Shown here one piece after another: positions 1 to 8,659 of a DNA stretch of 64,000 nt (its first letter is position 1; each line of letters opens with the position of its first letter). The notes beneath the pieces were generated by a model. It did no database searches and had not been told where the DNA came from. It saw nothing but the letters and a program-made list of their open reading frames with translations. Source of the DNA: Streptacidiphilus sp. 4-A2 (GTDB lineage: Bacteria; Actinomycetota; Actinomycetes; Streptomycetales; Streptomycetaceae); assembly GCA_014284505.1 (NCBI GenBank), contig JAAFYY010000001.1:7923845-7987844 (forward strand). Direction: 5' to 3'. The position numbers were made by a program, and so were the translations under genes.

Positions 1-1
1 G

Positions 2-745
2 GAGGGGCTGCTCAGCGACTTCGACAACCGCGACGCGATCCTGGCCGCCTGCTCGTTCGCCACCACCCACGACCAGGAGCAGCCGACCACGCTCCAGCAG
101 TACGTGGAGCGGATGAAGGAGGGTCAGGAGCACATCTTCTACCTGACCGGCGAATCCCGTGCGGCGATGGAGAACTCGCCGCACATGGAGGCGTTCAAGG
201 CGCGCGGCGTCGAGGTGCTGCTGCTGACCGACCCGGTCGACGAGGTGTGGGTCGAGGCCGTCCCCGGCTTCGACGGCAAGGAGCTGCGCTCCATCGCCAA
301 GGGCGAGGCCGACCTCGACACCGAGGCGGAGAAGGAGGAGGTCAAGGCCGAGCGCGAGAAGCAGCAGCAGGAGTACGCGGGCCTGCTGACCTGGATGGGC
401 GAGCAGCTCGGCGAGGATCTGAAGGAGGTCCGGCTCTCCACCCGGCTCACCGTCTCCCCGGCCTGCATCGTCTCGGACACCAACGACGTGACCCCGGCGC
501 TGCAGAACCTGTACCGGGCCATGGGGCAGGACCTCCCGGCCACCAAGCGCATCCTGGAGCTCAACCCGGGCCACCCGCTGGTCTCCGGTCTGCGTGCGGC
601 CCAGGCCGAGCGCGGCGCCGCCGCCGACCTCGCCGAGACGGCCGAGCTGATCTACGGGATGGCGCTGCTCGCCGAGGGCGGCGAGCTGCGTGACCCGTCC
701 CGCTTCACCAGGCTCCTGGCCGACCGCCTGGAGCGCACCCTGTAG
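2..745 (+). CDS. htpG: HSP90-family chaperone HtpG, C-terminal part (gene starts before the window)
   Basis: The reading frame is open from base 2 and ends at TAG 743-745. It encodes the end of the middle domain (QYVERMKEGQEHIFYLTGES, then a stretch resembling RGVEVLLLTDPVDE) and the C-terminal dimerisation domain (RLTVSPACIVSD, KRILELNPGHPLV). These are standard bacterial Hsp90 signatures. HtpG is a cytoplasmic ATP-driven chaperone; the N-terminal ATPase domain lies outside the window. No frame disruption is seen in this part. A strong hairpin follows the stop. Confidence 0.95.
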   Translation, partial: EGLLSDFDNRDAILAACSFATTHDQEQPTTLQQYVERMKEGQEHIFYLTGESRAAMENSPHMEAFKARGVEVLLLTDPVDEVWVEAVPGFDGKELRSIAKGEADLDTEAEKEEVKAEREKQQQEYAGLLTWMGEQLGEDLKEVRLSTRLTVSPACIVSDTNDVTPALQNLYRAMGQDLPATKRILELNPGHPLVSGLRAAQAERGAAADLAETAELIYGMALLAEGGELRDPSRFTRLLADRLERTL

Positions 746-784
746 CAGTCGCCGCCGCGCGGCAGTTCCGCGGCCGGCCCGCCC

Positions 785-823
785 GGGGCCCCGCCGGGTC
801 CGTTCAGGACCTGGCGGGGCCCC
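785..823. terminator. Intrinsic terminator-like hairpin after htpG
   Basis: Perfect 11-bp arms (GGGGCCCCGCC at 785-795 and GGCGGGGCCCC at 813-823) enclose a 17-base loop. There is no T-run, which is usual for actinomycete terminators. It starts 40 bases after the htpG stop and precedes the TetR operator at 851. Confidence 0.6.
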
Positions 824-850
824 GGTGCGCACGGGAGGCAGGCCCGCCCG

Positions 851-866
851 GACTAGAATTTCAGTC
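851..866. promoter_or_regulatory. Putative TetR operator, site 1
   Basis: The bases gactagaatttcagtc match 12 of the 14 fixed positions of GACTGAA-N2-TTCAGTC, the repeat found perfectly at 6456-6477. The only difference is an AG/GA swap in the left arm. The site ends 15 bases before the ATG of the TetR gene at 882, a typical autoregulation position. Confidence 0.55.
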
Positions 867-881
867 GGAGTGGGAGTGCCG

Positions 882-1474
882 ATGAGGGACGTGGCCGTGA
901 GCGACCGCAGGACAACGATGTTGCAGGCCGCCGCGCGGGTCATCGCGCGCCGGGGCGTGCGCGGGCTCCGGGTCGAGGAACTGGCGGCCGAGGCCGGGGT
1001 CTCCACCGCCCTCATCTACTACCACTTCAAGAACCGCACCGGGATCCTCCGGGCGACCCTGGAGTACATCAACGACCGGGCCGACCGCTACACCGCCGAG
1101 CGCGCCGAGGGAGCGCCCCCGCTCGACGCCAGGGGCGAGCTGGTGCAGACCCTGCTGCTCGAATTCCAGGACGCGCCGGAGGTGCGCGAGAACAGCATCG
1201 CCTGGGGGAGCTGCGGGCCAGCGCGGTCTTCGATCCGGAGCTGCGCGAGGACCTGGCGAAGTCGACGCTGGTGTGGGTCCAGGACGTCGCCGAACTGCTG
1301 GGCCAGGTCCACCCGATGGCCGGTGCGGCCGCCCTGGCCATGTCGGCCGAGCGGCTCACCGCGCTGGTGGAGGGCCTGAGCAGCCGCTGGCTCAGCGGCA
1401 GCCTGCCGCTCGTGCACGCCAGGGAGCTGACGGTGGGCGGGGTCGAAGCCGAGTTGCAGCGGCTCTCCGGGTGA
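882..1474 (+). CDS. TetR family transcriptional regulator (copy 1)
   Basis: About 197 aa. The N-terminal helix-turn-helix is clear ([19 protein letters not shown], then [15 protein letters not shown]), followed by an alpha-helical ligand domain ending [17 protein letters not shown] 882 is chosen; GTG 891 is possible. The frame breaks near 1205, where tggggga needs one more G to continue as AWGELRAS. It is a close paralogue of the regulator at 6517-7094, with nearly the same recognition helix, so both should bind the same operator; one copy lies just upstream at 851. It is convergent with ureC. The inducing ligand is unknown; a guanidino or polyamine compound would fit the neighbours. Confidence 0.85.
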
Positions 1475-1490
1475 CTCCGGTGGGTGGGGG

Positions 1491-3240
1491 TCAGAGGAAG
1501 TAGAGGCGGCTGAGGGAGACGGTGTCGGCGGGTTGGGAGATGAGGGGTTCTCCGTCGAGGGTGACGAGTCCGGTGTGGGTGTTGACGTCGACGTGTCCGG
1601 TGCGGGTGTTGCGGATCATGTTGTGGGGGCCGATGCCGCGGGTGTTGCGGACGGGGACGCGGCGGCGGCGGGTGGGGAGTTGGTCGCCGTTGTCGATGGC
1701 GGCTTGGGCGACGAAGGCGACGGAGATGTCGGCGGGGGTGGTGCCGTGTGCGCCGAATTGTGGGCCGAGGATGAGGGGTTCGCAGCGGTCGGTGGAGGCG
1801 TTGGGGTCGCCGGTGACGCCGTAGGGGGAAGCCTGCTTTGAGGACGAGTTGGGGTTTGGCGCCGAAGTGGTCGGGGCGCCACAGGACGATGTCGGCGAGT
1901 TTGCCGGTTTCGATGGAGCCGATTTCGTGGGCGAGGCCGTGGGCGATGGCGGGGTTGATGGTGAGTTTGGCGATGTAGCGCAGGACGCGTTCGTTGTCGT
2001 CGCCGGTGTGGTTGTCGCCGTATCCGCCTTCGAGGGGCCGAGTTCGGTTTTCATTTTGCCGGCCATGGCGAAGGTGCGGCGGACGGTTTCGCCGGCGCGG
2101 CCCATGCCTTGGGCGTCGGAGGAGGTGATGCTGATGATGCCGAGGTCGTGGAGGATGTCTTCGGCGCCCATGGTTCCGGCGCGGATGCGGTCGCGGGCGA
2201 GGGCGGCGTCGCCGGGGAGGTCGGTTTTGAGGTCGTGGGCGGAGACGATCATGCCGAAGTGTTCGGCGAGGGCGTCGCGGCCGAAGGGGAGGGTGGGGTT
2301 GGTGGAGGAGCCGATGACGTTGGGGACGCCGGCCATTTTGAGGACGTTGGGGACGTGTCCGCCGCCGCAGCCTTCGATGTGGAAGGCGTGGATGGTGCGT
2401 CCTTGGAGGACGGCGAGGGTGTCTTCGACGGAGAGGCATTCGTTGAGGCCGTCGGTGTGCAGGGCGACTTGGACGTCGTGTTCTTCGGCGACGCGTAGGG
2501 CGGTGTCCAGGGCGCGGGTGTGGGCGCCCATGTCTTCGTGGACTTTGAAGCCGCTGGCGCCGCCTTCGGCGAGGGCTTGGGTGAGGGGTGCGGGGTGTGA
2601 GCTGGAGCCGCGGGCGAGGAAGCCGATGTTGACGGGCCAGGCGTCGAAGGCGTTGAAGGCGTGGCGCAGGGCCCAGGGGGAGTTGACGCCGACGCCCCAG
2701 ACGGGGCCGAATTCCTGGCCGATGATGGTGGTGGTGCCGGAGGCGAGGGAGGCTTCCATGATGCGGGGGGACAGGAGGTGGACGTGGGTGTCGATGGCGC
2801 CTGCGGTGGCGATGAGGCCTTCGCCGGAGATGATGGTGGTGCCGGTGCCGACGATGACGTCGATTCCGTGGAGGGTGTCGGGGTTTCCGGCGCGGCCGAT
2901 GGCGTGGATGCGGCCTTCGCGGATGCCGATGCTGGTTTTGCGGATGCCTTGGATGGCGTCGATGAGGGTGACGTTGGAGATGACCAGGTCGCAGGTGTCG
3001 TGGATGGCGGCGGCTTTGAGGTGGAGGCCGTCGCGGGCGGTTTTGCCGAAGCCGGCGAGGAATTCTTCGCCGGGTTGTTGTGAGTCGTTTTCGATGCGGA
3101 TGATGAGGCCGGAGTCGCCGAGGCGGATGCGGTCGCCGGTGCGGGGGCCGTGGACGGCGATGTAGTCGGGGGGTGATGGTGTTGGTGGGGGTGGCGGGGC
3201 GGCCGTGGCAGCCTTGGGCGTCGAAGCGGCTGGCGGTCAC
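1491..3240 (-). CDS. ureC: Urease alpha subunit-like amidohydrolase, divergent type
   Basis: Read across about three indels (near 3170, 2040 and 1840), the product is about 580 aa, close to the 567-573 aa of UreC. It starts at GTG 3240 and overlaps the ureAB stop by 4 bases. Nickel-site elements are present: HVH (DTHVHLLSP), the Lys that is carbamylated in ureases (GFKVHEDMG), [19 protein letters not shown] and the Asp in [10 protein letters not shown]. The flap reads [10 protein letters not shown] where typical ureases have MVCHHLD, so Cys becomes Ala and the second His becomes Asp, while the first His stays. The C-terminus has [14 protein letters not shown]. Codon use (GAA, CAA, AAA, GCA) is unlike all neighbours. 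No ureDEFG accessory genes are in the window. Ureolytic activity is plausible but unproven. Confidence 0.8.
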
Positions 3241-3940
3241 GGGGTGTCCTCCTGGTAGTGCGTCAGGTAGCCGGTGGCGCGGGCTTTTTGGAGTGCTGTG
3301 TCGCGGGCGCCGGGGGCGTCCAGGGGTCCGTCGACCAGTCCGGCGAAGCCGATGGCCACGCGGGCGCCGCCGATGGGCAGCAGGGCGACTTCGACCACGG
3401 CGCCCGCGTCGAAGCGGACCGAGGAGCCGGCCGGGACCGCCAGCCGCATGCCGTAGGCCAAGGCCCGGTCGAAGGCCAGCCGCGGGTTCGCCTCGAAGAA
3501 GTGGAAATGCGAGGTGACCGTGATCGGTACCGACGCGGTGTTCCGCACCGGCAGTACCAGCACGGGCTCGACCGGCTCGTAGCCCTCGCCCGCGCCGGGC
3601 AGCGCCGCGCCGGGGGCGTCCGGCCCAGCGACCCGCCCGGCCCGAACGGGGAGTCGATCACGCACAGCCGCGTCCCGTCGTCGAACACCGCCTCGACCTG
3701 GATCTGGGTGACGATGTCGGGGACGCCGGGCAGGACGTCGTCGGCGCTGAGCACGCTGCGTCCGGCCTCGACCGCCTCGGCCAGCCGGCGCCCGTCCCTG
3801 GCCGCCTCGCACACGGTGTCGGCGATCAACGCGGTCGCCTCGGGAACGTTCAGCCGCAGCCCGCGGGCGTGGCGGGAGCGGGCGAGTGTGGCGGCCGTGT
3901 GCAGCAGCAGCCGGTCCCGCTCGGTGGGTGTCAGTCGCAT
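3237..3940 (-). CDS. ureAB: Urease gamma-beta fusion subunit
   Basis: A single reading unit joins a gamma domain and a beta domain. The gamma part has [20 protein letters not shown], then [12 protein letters not shown] and a segment ending in [13 protein letters not shown]. The beta part has [33 protein letters not shown] and [10 protein letters not shown]. Gamma-beta fusions are known in several bacterial ureases. The frame breaks once in the linker, near 3620-3640. ATG 3940 is chosen because it begins the canonical gamma N-terminus. The gene lies 49 bases after a deiminase stop and its TGA overlaps the ureC GTG, so the four genes from 6368 to 1491 look like one operon. Codon use is ordinary (GAG, CAG), unlike ureC. 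Confidence 0.85.
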
Positions 3941-3989
3941 GGTGCCTCGTCCTGTGAGAAGGGGGGAAGCGTCGGCATGGTCTGTGCGG

Positions 3990-5166
3990 TCAGGCGGCGG
4001 GGGTGCCCGGCTGGTCATGGGTGGAGCAGTGGATCCCGCCGCCGCCGGAGGCGATGTTGTCGATGCTCAGCGCCACGATGTCGCGGTCCGGGAACTGCTC
4101 GCCGACGATCTTCTGAGCGGCGCTGTCGGCCGCGGTGTCGCCGAACTTGGGCATGAACACCGCCCCGTTGGCGACATAGAAGTTGATGTACGAGGAGACG
4201 AACGCGTCGCCGCTGCCGCTGATCCGGTCCGGGTCGGGCTGCGGCAGATCGATGACCTTCAGGGCGTTGCCCCGCGCGTCCCGGGCGGACTGAGCACCGT
4301 CGGGCCTGCGCGGAGGGACTGCGACCAGACGTCGGCGGGCGCACCCGGGAACGGCTGGTCCAGCAGCACCACCCCGGGGGCGACAAAGCGGGCCAGGCAG
4401 TCGACATGCGCGTCGGTGATGTCCTGGCCGCGCACCCCGGCCAGCCAGATCACCTTGGTGACGCCGAGGGCCTTCATCAGCTCGTCCTCGATGTCGTCCC
4501 GGCTCATCCCCGGATTGCGGTTGTCGTTGACCACCGAGCTCTCGGTGACCAGCAGCGTGCCCTGGCCGTCGGTTTCGAACGCGCCGCCCTCGGCGACGAC
4601 CGGTGTGCCGATCCGCGGAATCCGGTACTTGGCCAGGACGGCCGTCGCGAGCGCGGAGTCGTTCGCGTGCTCCTTCTGCTTGTTGCCCCAGCCGTTGAAG
4701 TTGAAGGTGACGCCCTTCAGGGTCCCGGAGTCGTGGACGAAGACCGGGAGCGTGTCGCGGGCCCACAGGTCGTCCACCGGCATGCTGACGACCTCCACGC
4801 CCGAGCCGCAGGCCTGCTGGGCCGCGTCCTCCTGGCCGGGCCGGGCGAACAGCACGACCGGTTCGTAGCCCGCGACCGCGCGCGCCAGCCCCGCGATGTC
4901 CTGGCGGACGCCGGGCAGCTGGTCGCCCCAGATGTCGCTGGAAGCGGGCCAGCACATGAAGGTGCGCGCATGCTTCTCCCATTCGGCGCCGAGGGTCCGC
5001 CCGGCGTCGCCGCCCCGGCCGGGGACGGGGCGCCAGCCGGGTCGGAGCTGTCGGGATCAGCCGAATCGTCCGGGGCGGCGGAGGAGCAGCCGGCGGCGCC
5101 GAGGGCGAGCAGGCCGACCCCGGCCAGCGACTGGAGCAGTGTGCGGCGGGAGGGGGAGAAGGGCAT
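3990..5166 (-). CDS. Exported agmatine deiminase-family lipoprotein (deiminase copy 1)
   Basis: About 390 aa across two indels (near 4985 and 4295). The N-terminus has a twin arginine, a hydrophobic core and a lipobox (RRTLLQSLAG, then LGAAGCSS), predicting Tat export and lipid anchoring. The mature domain has the porphyromonas-type deiminase fold: ARTFMCWP, DDLWARDTLP, NFNGWGNKQ, EGGAFETDGQGT, DAHVDCLARF and the catalytic Cys in GGGGIHCST. The usual RDTGP motif reads RDTLP here, with a Leu beside the substrate Asp loop. Agmatine deiminases convert agmatine to N-carbamoylputrescine and ammonia; the real substrate of this exported form is not known. It sits between deiminase copy 2 and ureAB on the same strand and is closest to copy 4. 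Confidence 0.85.
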
Positions 5167-5182
5167 GGCAGAACTCCGGGTG

Positions 5183-5242
5183 GTGCGGTGCGGTGCGGTG
5201 CGGTGCGGGCTGTGGGGCTGTGGGGCTGTGGGGCCTGTGGGG
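5183..5242. repeat. Short tandem repeats between two deiminase genes
   Basis: Five copies of GTGCG (5183-5207) run into four copies of CTGTGGGG (about 5210-5242, one spaced by an extra C). The block fills most of the gap between the stop of deiminase copy 2 and the start of copy 1, so it would lie in the untranslated mRNA just before the copy 1 start. Slippage here could change leader length. Confidence 0.8.
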
Positions 5243-5259
5243 TGGTGGGGTCCGCGGTT

Positions 5260-6368
5260 TCAGGGGAGCGGCTGGTGCATCGTGGAGCAGTGGATGCCGC
5301 CGCCTCCGGCCATCAGCCGGTCCACGTCGAGCTGGACGATCTGCCGTCCGGGAAGACGGCGGCCAGGGTGGTCCGGGCCGCGGCGTCCTTGGCCGGATCG
5401 CCGAACTGCGCGGTGATGACGGCGCCGTTGACGACATGGAAGTTGAGATAGGAGTCGACGAACGAGGAACTCCAGGAGCGGACCTTGTCCGGCCCGTCCA
5501 CCCGGACCACCTGGAGCGGCCGGCCCCGGGCGTCGGTTGGCGCGGGTCAGCAGGGCGAGCTGTTCGCGCGCGTCGGGCCCAGACGTCGTTGCGGTCCTGG
5601 GGCACCTGCACCATCACCACGCCGGGCGGATGAACCGGGAGGTGACGTCGATGTGGTTGTCGGTGAGTCGCGGCCCCTGACGCCCGGACCCAGAGCATCT
5701 TCCGGGCACCGTAGGCGTCGAGTACCGCGCGTCGATCTCGTCCGGCTCAGGCCGCGGTTGCGGTTCTTTGTTGACCAGGCTGCTCTCGGTGGCGAGCACG
5801 GTGCCGTCGCCGTCGGTCTCGATCGCGCCGCCCTCGCCGACGAAGGCGGCGGTACTGAAGGGGAGCCGCTTCATGGGCGCGCGACGGCGGCGGCGACCAG
5901 CCGGTCGCGGTCGTGGGTCTGCTTGTTGCCCCAGCCGTTGAAGCCGAGGCCGACGGTGTCCAGGCGGCCCGCCCCGGCGCGGCGGAACACCGGGCCGGTG
6001 TCCCGCATCCACAGGTCGTCGACCGGGATCGAGGCGGTGACCTCGACCGCCGGCCCGCAGGCGACCCGGGCGGCGGCCGCGGCGGACTCGTCGGCGGCGC
6101 ACATCAGCACCGGCTCGAACTGGGCGATGTTCACCGCGATCAGGGCGATGTCCTGCTGCACCCCGCGCAGCTTCCGGCCCCAGACCGTTCTTCGAGGACG
6201 GCCAGGACATCCAGGTGCGTGCGTGCGGCACCTCGTCCCGGTCCACCCACGGCCGGTTCGGGTCCGGCTCGTCCGCGATCGCCCCGGGGCCGTGGTGTCC
6301 GGGGCCGGCTCGGGGGCCCCGAGGATGCGGCTCACCAGGGAGCGCCGGGCGGGAGGGGAATCGTTCAT
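5260..6368 (-). CDS. Agmatine deiminase-family protein (deiminase copy 2), heavily frame-disrupted
   Basis: All family blocks can be found, but in shifting frames: HARTWMSWP, KLRGVQQDIALIAVNIAQFE, DDLWMRDTGPVF, GFNGWGNKQTHD, EGGAIETDGDGT, DNHIDVTSRF, SSFVDSYLNFHVVNGA and GGGGIHCST with the catalytic Cys. At least six indels are needed, more than in neighbouring genes. The N-terminus has RRSLVSRILG but no clear hydrophobic core, so export is doubtful. ATG 6368 and TGA 5262-5260 bound the gene. It is closest to copy 5 (shared xVPHxRTWMxxP and GRKL blocks). It is the first gene of the deiminase-urease run, with a perfect TetR operator 88 bases upstream. It may be decaying, or the sequence may be poor here. 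Confidence 0.7.
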
Positions 6369-6455
6369 GAGCTCTCCAGATCAAGTGTCGTCCGGTCGGG
6401 CGCTGCGGGCGAACGCTCAGCGAGGGCGCTCCCTGGTCGACATTTCGAGTGTCGC

Positions 6456-6477
6456 ATTGACTGAAACTTCAGTCAAT
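6456..6477. promoter_or_regulatory. Putative TetR operator, site 2 (perfect inverted repeat)
   Basis: Arms ATTGACTGAA (6456-6465) and TTCAGTCAAT (6468-6477) are exact reverse complements separated by AC. It lies between the stop of TetR copy 2 and the ATG of deiminase copy 2 on the same strand, placing it at the promoter of the deiminase-deiminase-ureAB-ureC run. Confidence 0.75.
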
Positions 6478-6516
6478 GTCGCGGCGAAGGCTGCCCGCCC
6501 TGGCGCCGGCCCGTGC

Positions 6517-7094
6517 TCAGGGGCTCCCGAGCTCCACGTCGATCGCCTCCGCAGCAGCCGCCGGGCGTGTTCGAGCGGAGGGAGCCGCTGAGCCAGCGCT
6601 GGCTCAGCCCTTCCAGCAGCGCGGTGAGCCGTTCGGCCGCCGCCGCGTGGCCCGGCGCGGTGCCGCCGGGGTGGGCGCGGCCGATCAGGTCGGCGGTCCC
6701 GTGCACCCAGGTGAGCGTGGCCCTGGCGAGGTCCTCGCGGAGGTCTGGCTCGAACACGGCGCTGGCCCGCAGCTCGCCCCAGGCGGTGCTGTTCTCGCGG
6801 ACCTCCGCGTGTCCTGTAGTTCGAGCAGCAGCGCCTGTTCCAGTTCGGAGCGGGGGTGGGGGTGTCCGGCGGGCTGTCCCGCTCCGCGGTGTAGCGGTCC
6901 GCGCGGTCGCTGATGAACTCCAGCGTCCGGCGGAGGATCCCGGCCCGGTCGTCGAAGTGGTAGTAGATCAGCGCGACGGACACGCCCGCCTCGGCCGCGA
7001 GCTCGGCCACGCGCAGCCCGCGCACCCCGCGACGGGCGATGACGCGGGTGGCGGCCCTGAGTATCTCGGTTCGACGGTCTGGCACGGAGCACAC
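6517..7094 (-). CDS. TetR family transcriptional regulator (copy 2)
   Basis: About 192 aa. The N-terminal HTH ([19 protein letters not shown], then VALIYYHFDDRAGIL) is almost the same as in TetR copy 1 at 882, and the C-terminal block LLEGLSQRWLSGSL matches SSRWLSGSL there. GTG 7094 is chosen (GTG 7085 possible). Indels near 6830-6800 and 6590-6550 break the frame; the likely end is AIDVELGSP with TGA 6519-6517. It diverges from deiminase copy 3 across a 422-base region holding an operator, and another operator lies just downstream. It probably represses itself, the downstream deiminase-urease run and copy 3. Confidence 0.8.
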
Positions 7095-7235
7095 CCTAGC
7101 CGTCCGGCCGGATTTCCTGACTGCTCTTTCAGAATCCAGACAGCCGAGCCGCCGATGAGCCGGGTCTGCTCCGTCAATGTCCGCATTCGGAGCAAATAGC
7201 ACCGTGGTCCGCAGCGGGCAATGCGCTCCGGATGT

Positions 7236-7257
7236 ATTGACTGAAGTTTCAGTTCGA
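7236..7257. promoter_or_regulatory. Putative TetR operator, site 3
   Basis: ATTGACTGAA (7236-7245), GT spacer, then TTCAGTTCGA. The inner seven bases of each arm match site 2 with one mismatch; the outer right arm is degraded. It lies between divergent TetR copy 2 and deiminase copy 3, so it can control both. Confidence 0.65.
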
Positions 7258-7412
7258 TGCAAGATTCGGGTCACCACCGCTCCTGCCCGGGAGCGGGGGA
7301 CCTGTCCGGCCGCCGGCCCGACCCGCGCCGCCCGTCGTACCGGCGGGCTCCGCGCCCCGCCTCCGGACGGAGGTGCGTACCGCGACCGCCCTGCCCGGAG
7401 CCCCGGGACGCA

Positions 7413-7480
7413 CCCGACGACGCCGAAACCCGACGACGCCGAAGCCGACGCCGCCGAAGCCCGACGACGCCGCACCGACG
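7413..7480. repeat. CCCGACGACGCCGAA-type repeats upstream of deiminase copy 3
   Basis: Three copies of a 15-base unit close to CCCGACGACGCCGAA, plus a shorter variant, stand 37-100 bases before ATG 7517. Their length in multiples of about 15 and the lack of stops in one frame give a run of P-D-D-A-E like codons. No family is recognised, so I treat it as leader sequence. Confidence 0.6.
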
Positions 7481-7516
7481 ATCCGCACTGATGATCTGCA
7501 CAAGGGAAGAGCTGTC

Positions 7517-8525
7517 ATGACTCTGCGTATGCCTGCCGAGTGGACCGAGCACGAGCGCTGCCTGATGGCCTGGCCGACCCGGGCCGAGCTGTGGGGCGAG
7601 GAGGCGCTGGACCAGGCCCGGCACGAATACGCCCAGGTCGCGCGGGCCATCGCCGGGTTCGAGCCGGTGACCATGGTCGCCCTGCCCGGCCAGGGCGAGC
7701 AGGCCGCCGCCCTCTGCGGGGAGGGGTCGAGGTGGTCGAGCTGCCGATCGACGACTCGTGTTCCGCGACTCCGGGCCGATCTTCGTGCTCGGGCCGGACG
7801 GCGAGCGCGCCGGAGTGGACTTCCGCTTCAACTCCTGGGCGAGAAGCACTTCCCCTGGGACACGGACGACCGGATCAGCGCGGCGCTGCTGGAGCGGCTC
7901 GGGGTCCGGCGGATCGAGTCGGCGATGATCCTGGAGGGCGGCGCGATCACGGTCGACGGCGAGGGCACGCTGATCACCACCGAGCAGTGCTTGCTCAACC
8001 CCAACCGCAACCCGGGCCTGAACCGCGAGCAGATCGAGGCCGAGCTCAAGGCACGGCTCGGGGTCACCAAGGTGATCTGGCTGCCCTACGGCGGCTTGCT
8101 CGACACCGAGACCGACGGGCATGTCGACGGCGTCTGCGCCTTTGTCGCGCCCGGCCGGGTGGTGGTGCAGCTCCCCGGCGATCCGGAGCACCCCGACTTC
8201 GAGCGGATGCGTGCCAACCGGCCGTGCTGGAGGCGGCCACGGACGCCCGCGGACAGCGCCTGGAGATCATCGATCTGCCGCAGAGCGCGTTCGTGGACGT
8301 CGAGGGCAAGCACACCGAGGTGGGCTACCTCAACTTCTACATCGCCAACGGCGGGTCGTCGTCCCGGTCGCCGGGGTCCCCGAGGACGAGGGGGCGCTCG
8401 CCGTCATCGCCTCCGCGCTGCCCGGGCGCAAGGTCGTCGGTGTCCGCTCCCGGGTGATCGCCTTCGGCGGCGGCGGGGTCCACTGCATCACCCAGCAGGT
8501 GCCCGCCGCGCCCGCCGCCGGCTGA
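7517..8525 (+). CDS. aguA: Agmatine deiminase, cytoplasmic (deiminase copy 3)
   Basis: About 336 aa, the usual size of bacterial agmatine deiminase, with no signal peptide. It begins with the classical MPAEWTEHERCLMAWPTR block. Further motifs are FRDSGPIFV, EGGAITVDGEGT, NPNRNPGLNREQIE, DGHVDGVCAFV and the catalytic Cys in GGGGVHCITQQ. Four indels (near 7728, 7760, 8220 and 8355) split the frame. ATG 7517 follows a ribosome site GGGAAGAG. The reaction is agmatine to N-carbamoylputrescine and ammonia. Of the five copies this is the most canonical. An N-carbamoylputrescine amidase gene, the normal partner, is not in the window; an ABC transporter follows 134 bases downstream. Confidence 0.85.
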
Positions 8526-8659
8526 GCCGCCGCGCCTGAACCACCGGGGCCGCAGCCCCGCCGCACTCCGGTCGCTGAGTCAGCCTTTCGCACCCCCAGC
8601 TGCGTCGCGCTCCCCGCCGCGCGGCGCACGAAAGCACGAAAGCCCGAAAGAGAGCACCG

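Noticed and set aside
2215-2275. Loss of the catalytic flap His in UreC
   Set aside because: A first alignment shifted by one residue suggested it; the ungapped alignment keeps the His and changes only the Cys and the second His.
1069-3240. Single 723-aa frame across ureC
   Set aside because: It mixes true UreC segments with Arg/Pro/His-rich shadow sequence; indels move the real frame.
7413-7516. Small Pro-Asp-Ala-rich leader peptide before deiminase copy 3
   Set aside because: No start with a ribosome site fits, and the codon pattern comes from the DNA repeat itself.
3990-8525. Programmed frameshifting in the deiminase genes
   Set aside because: Breaks lie at different places in each copy, with no shared slippery site, and the same type of break is found in unrelated genes.
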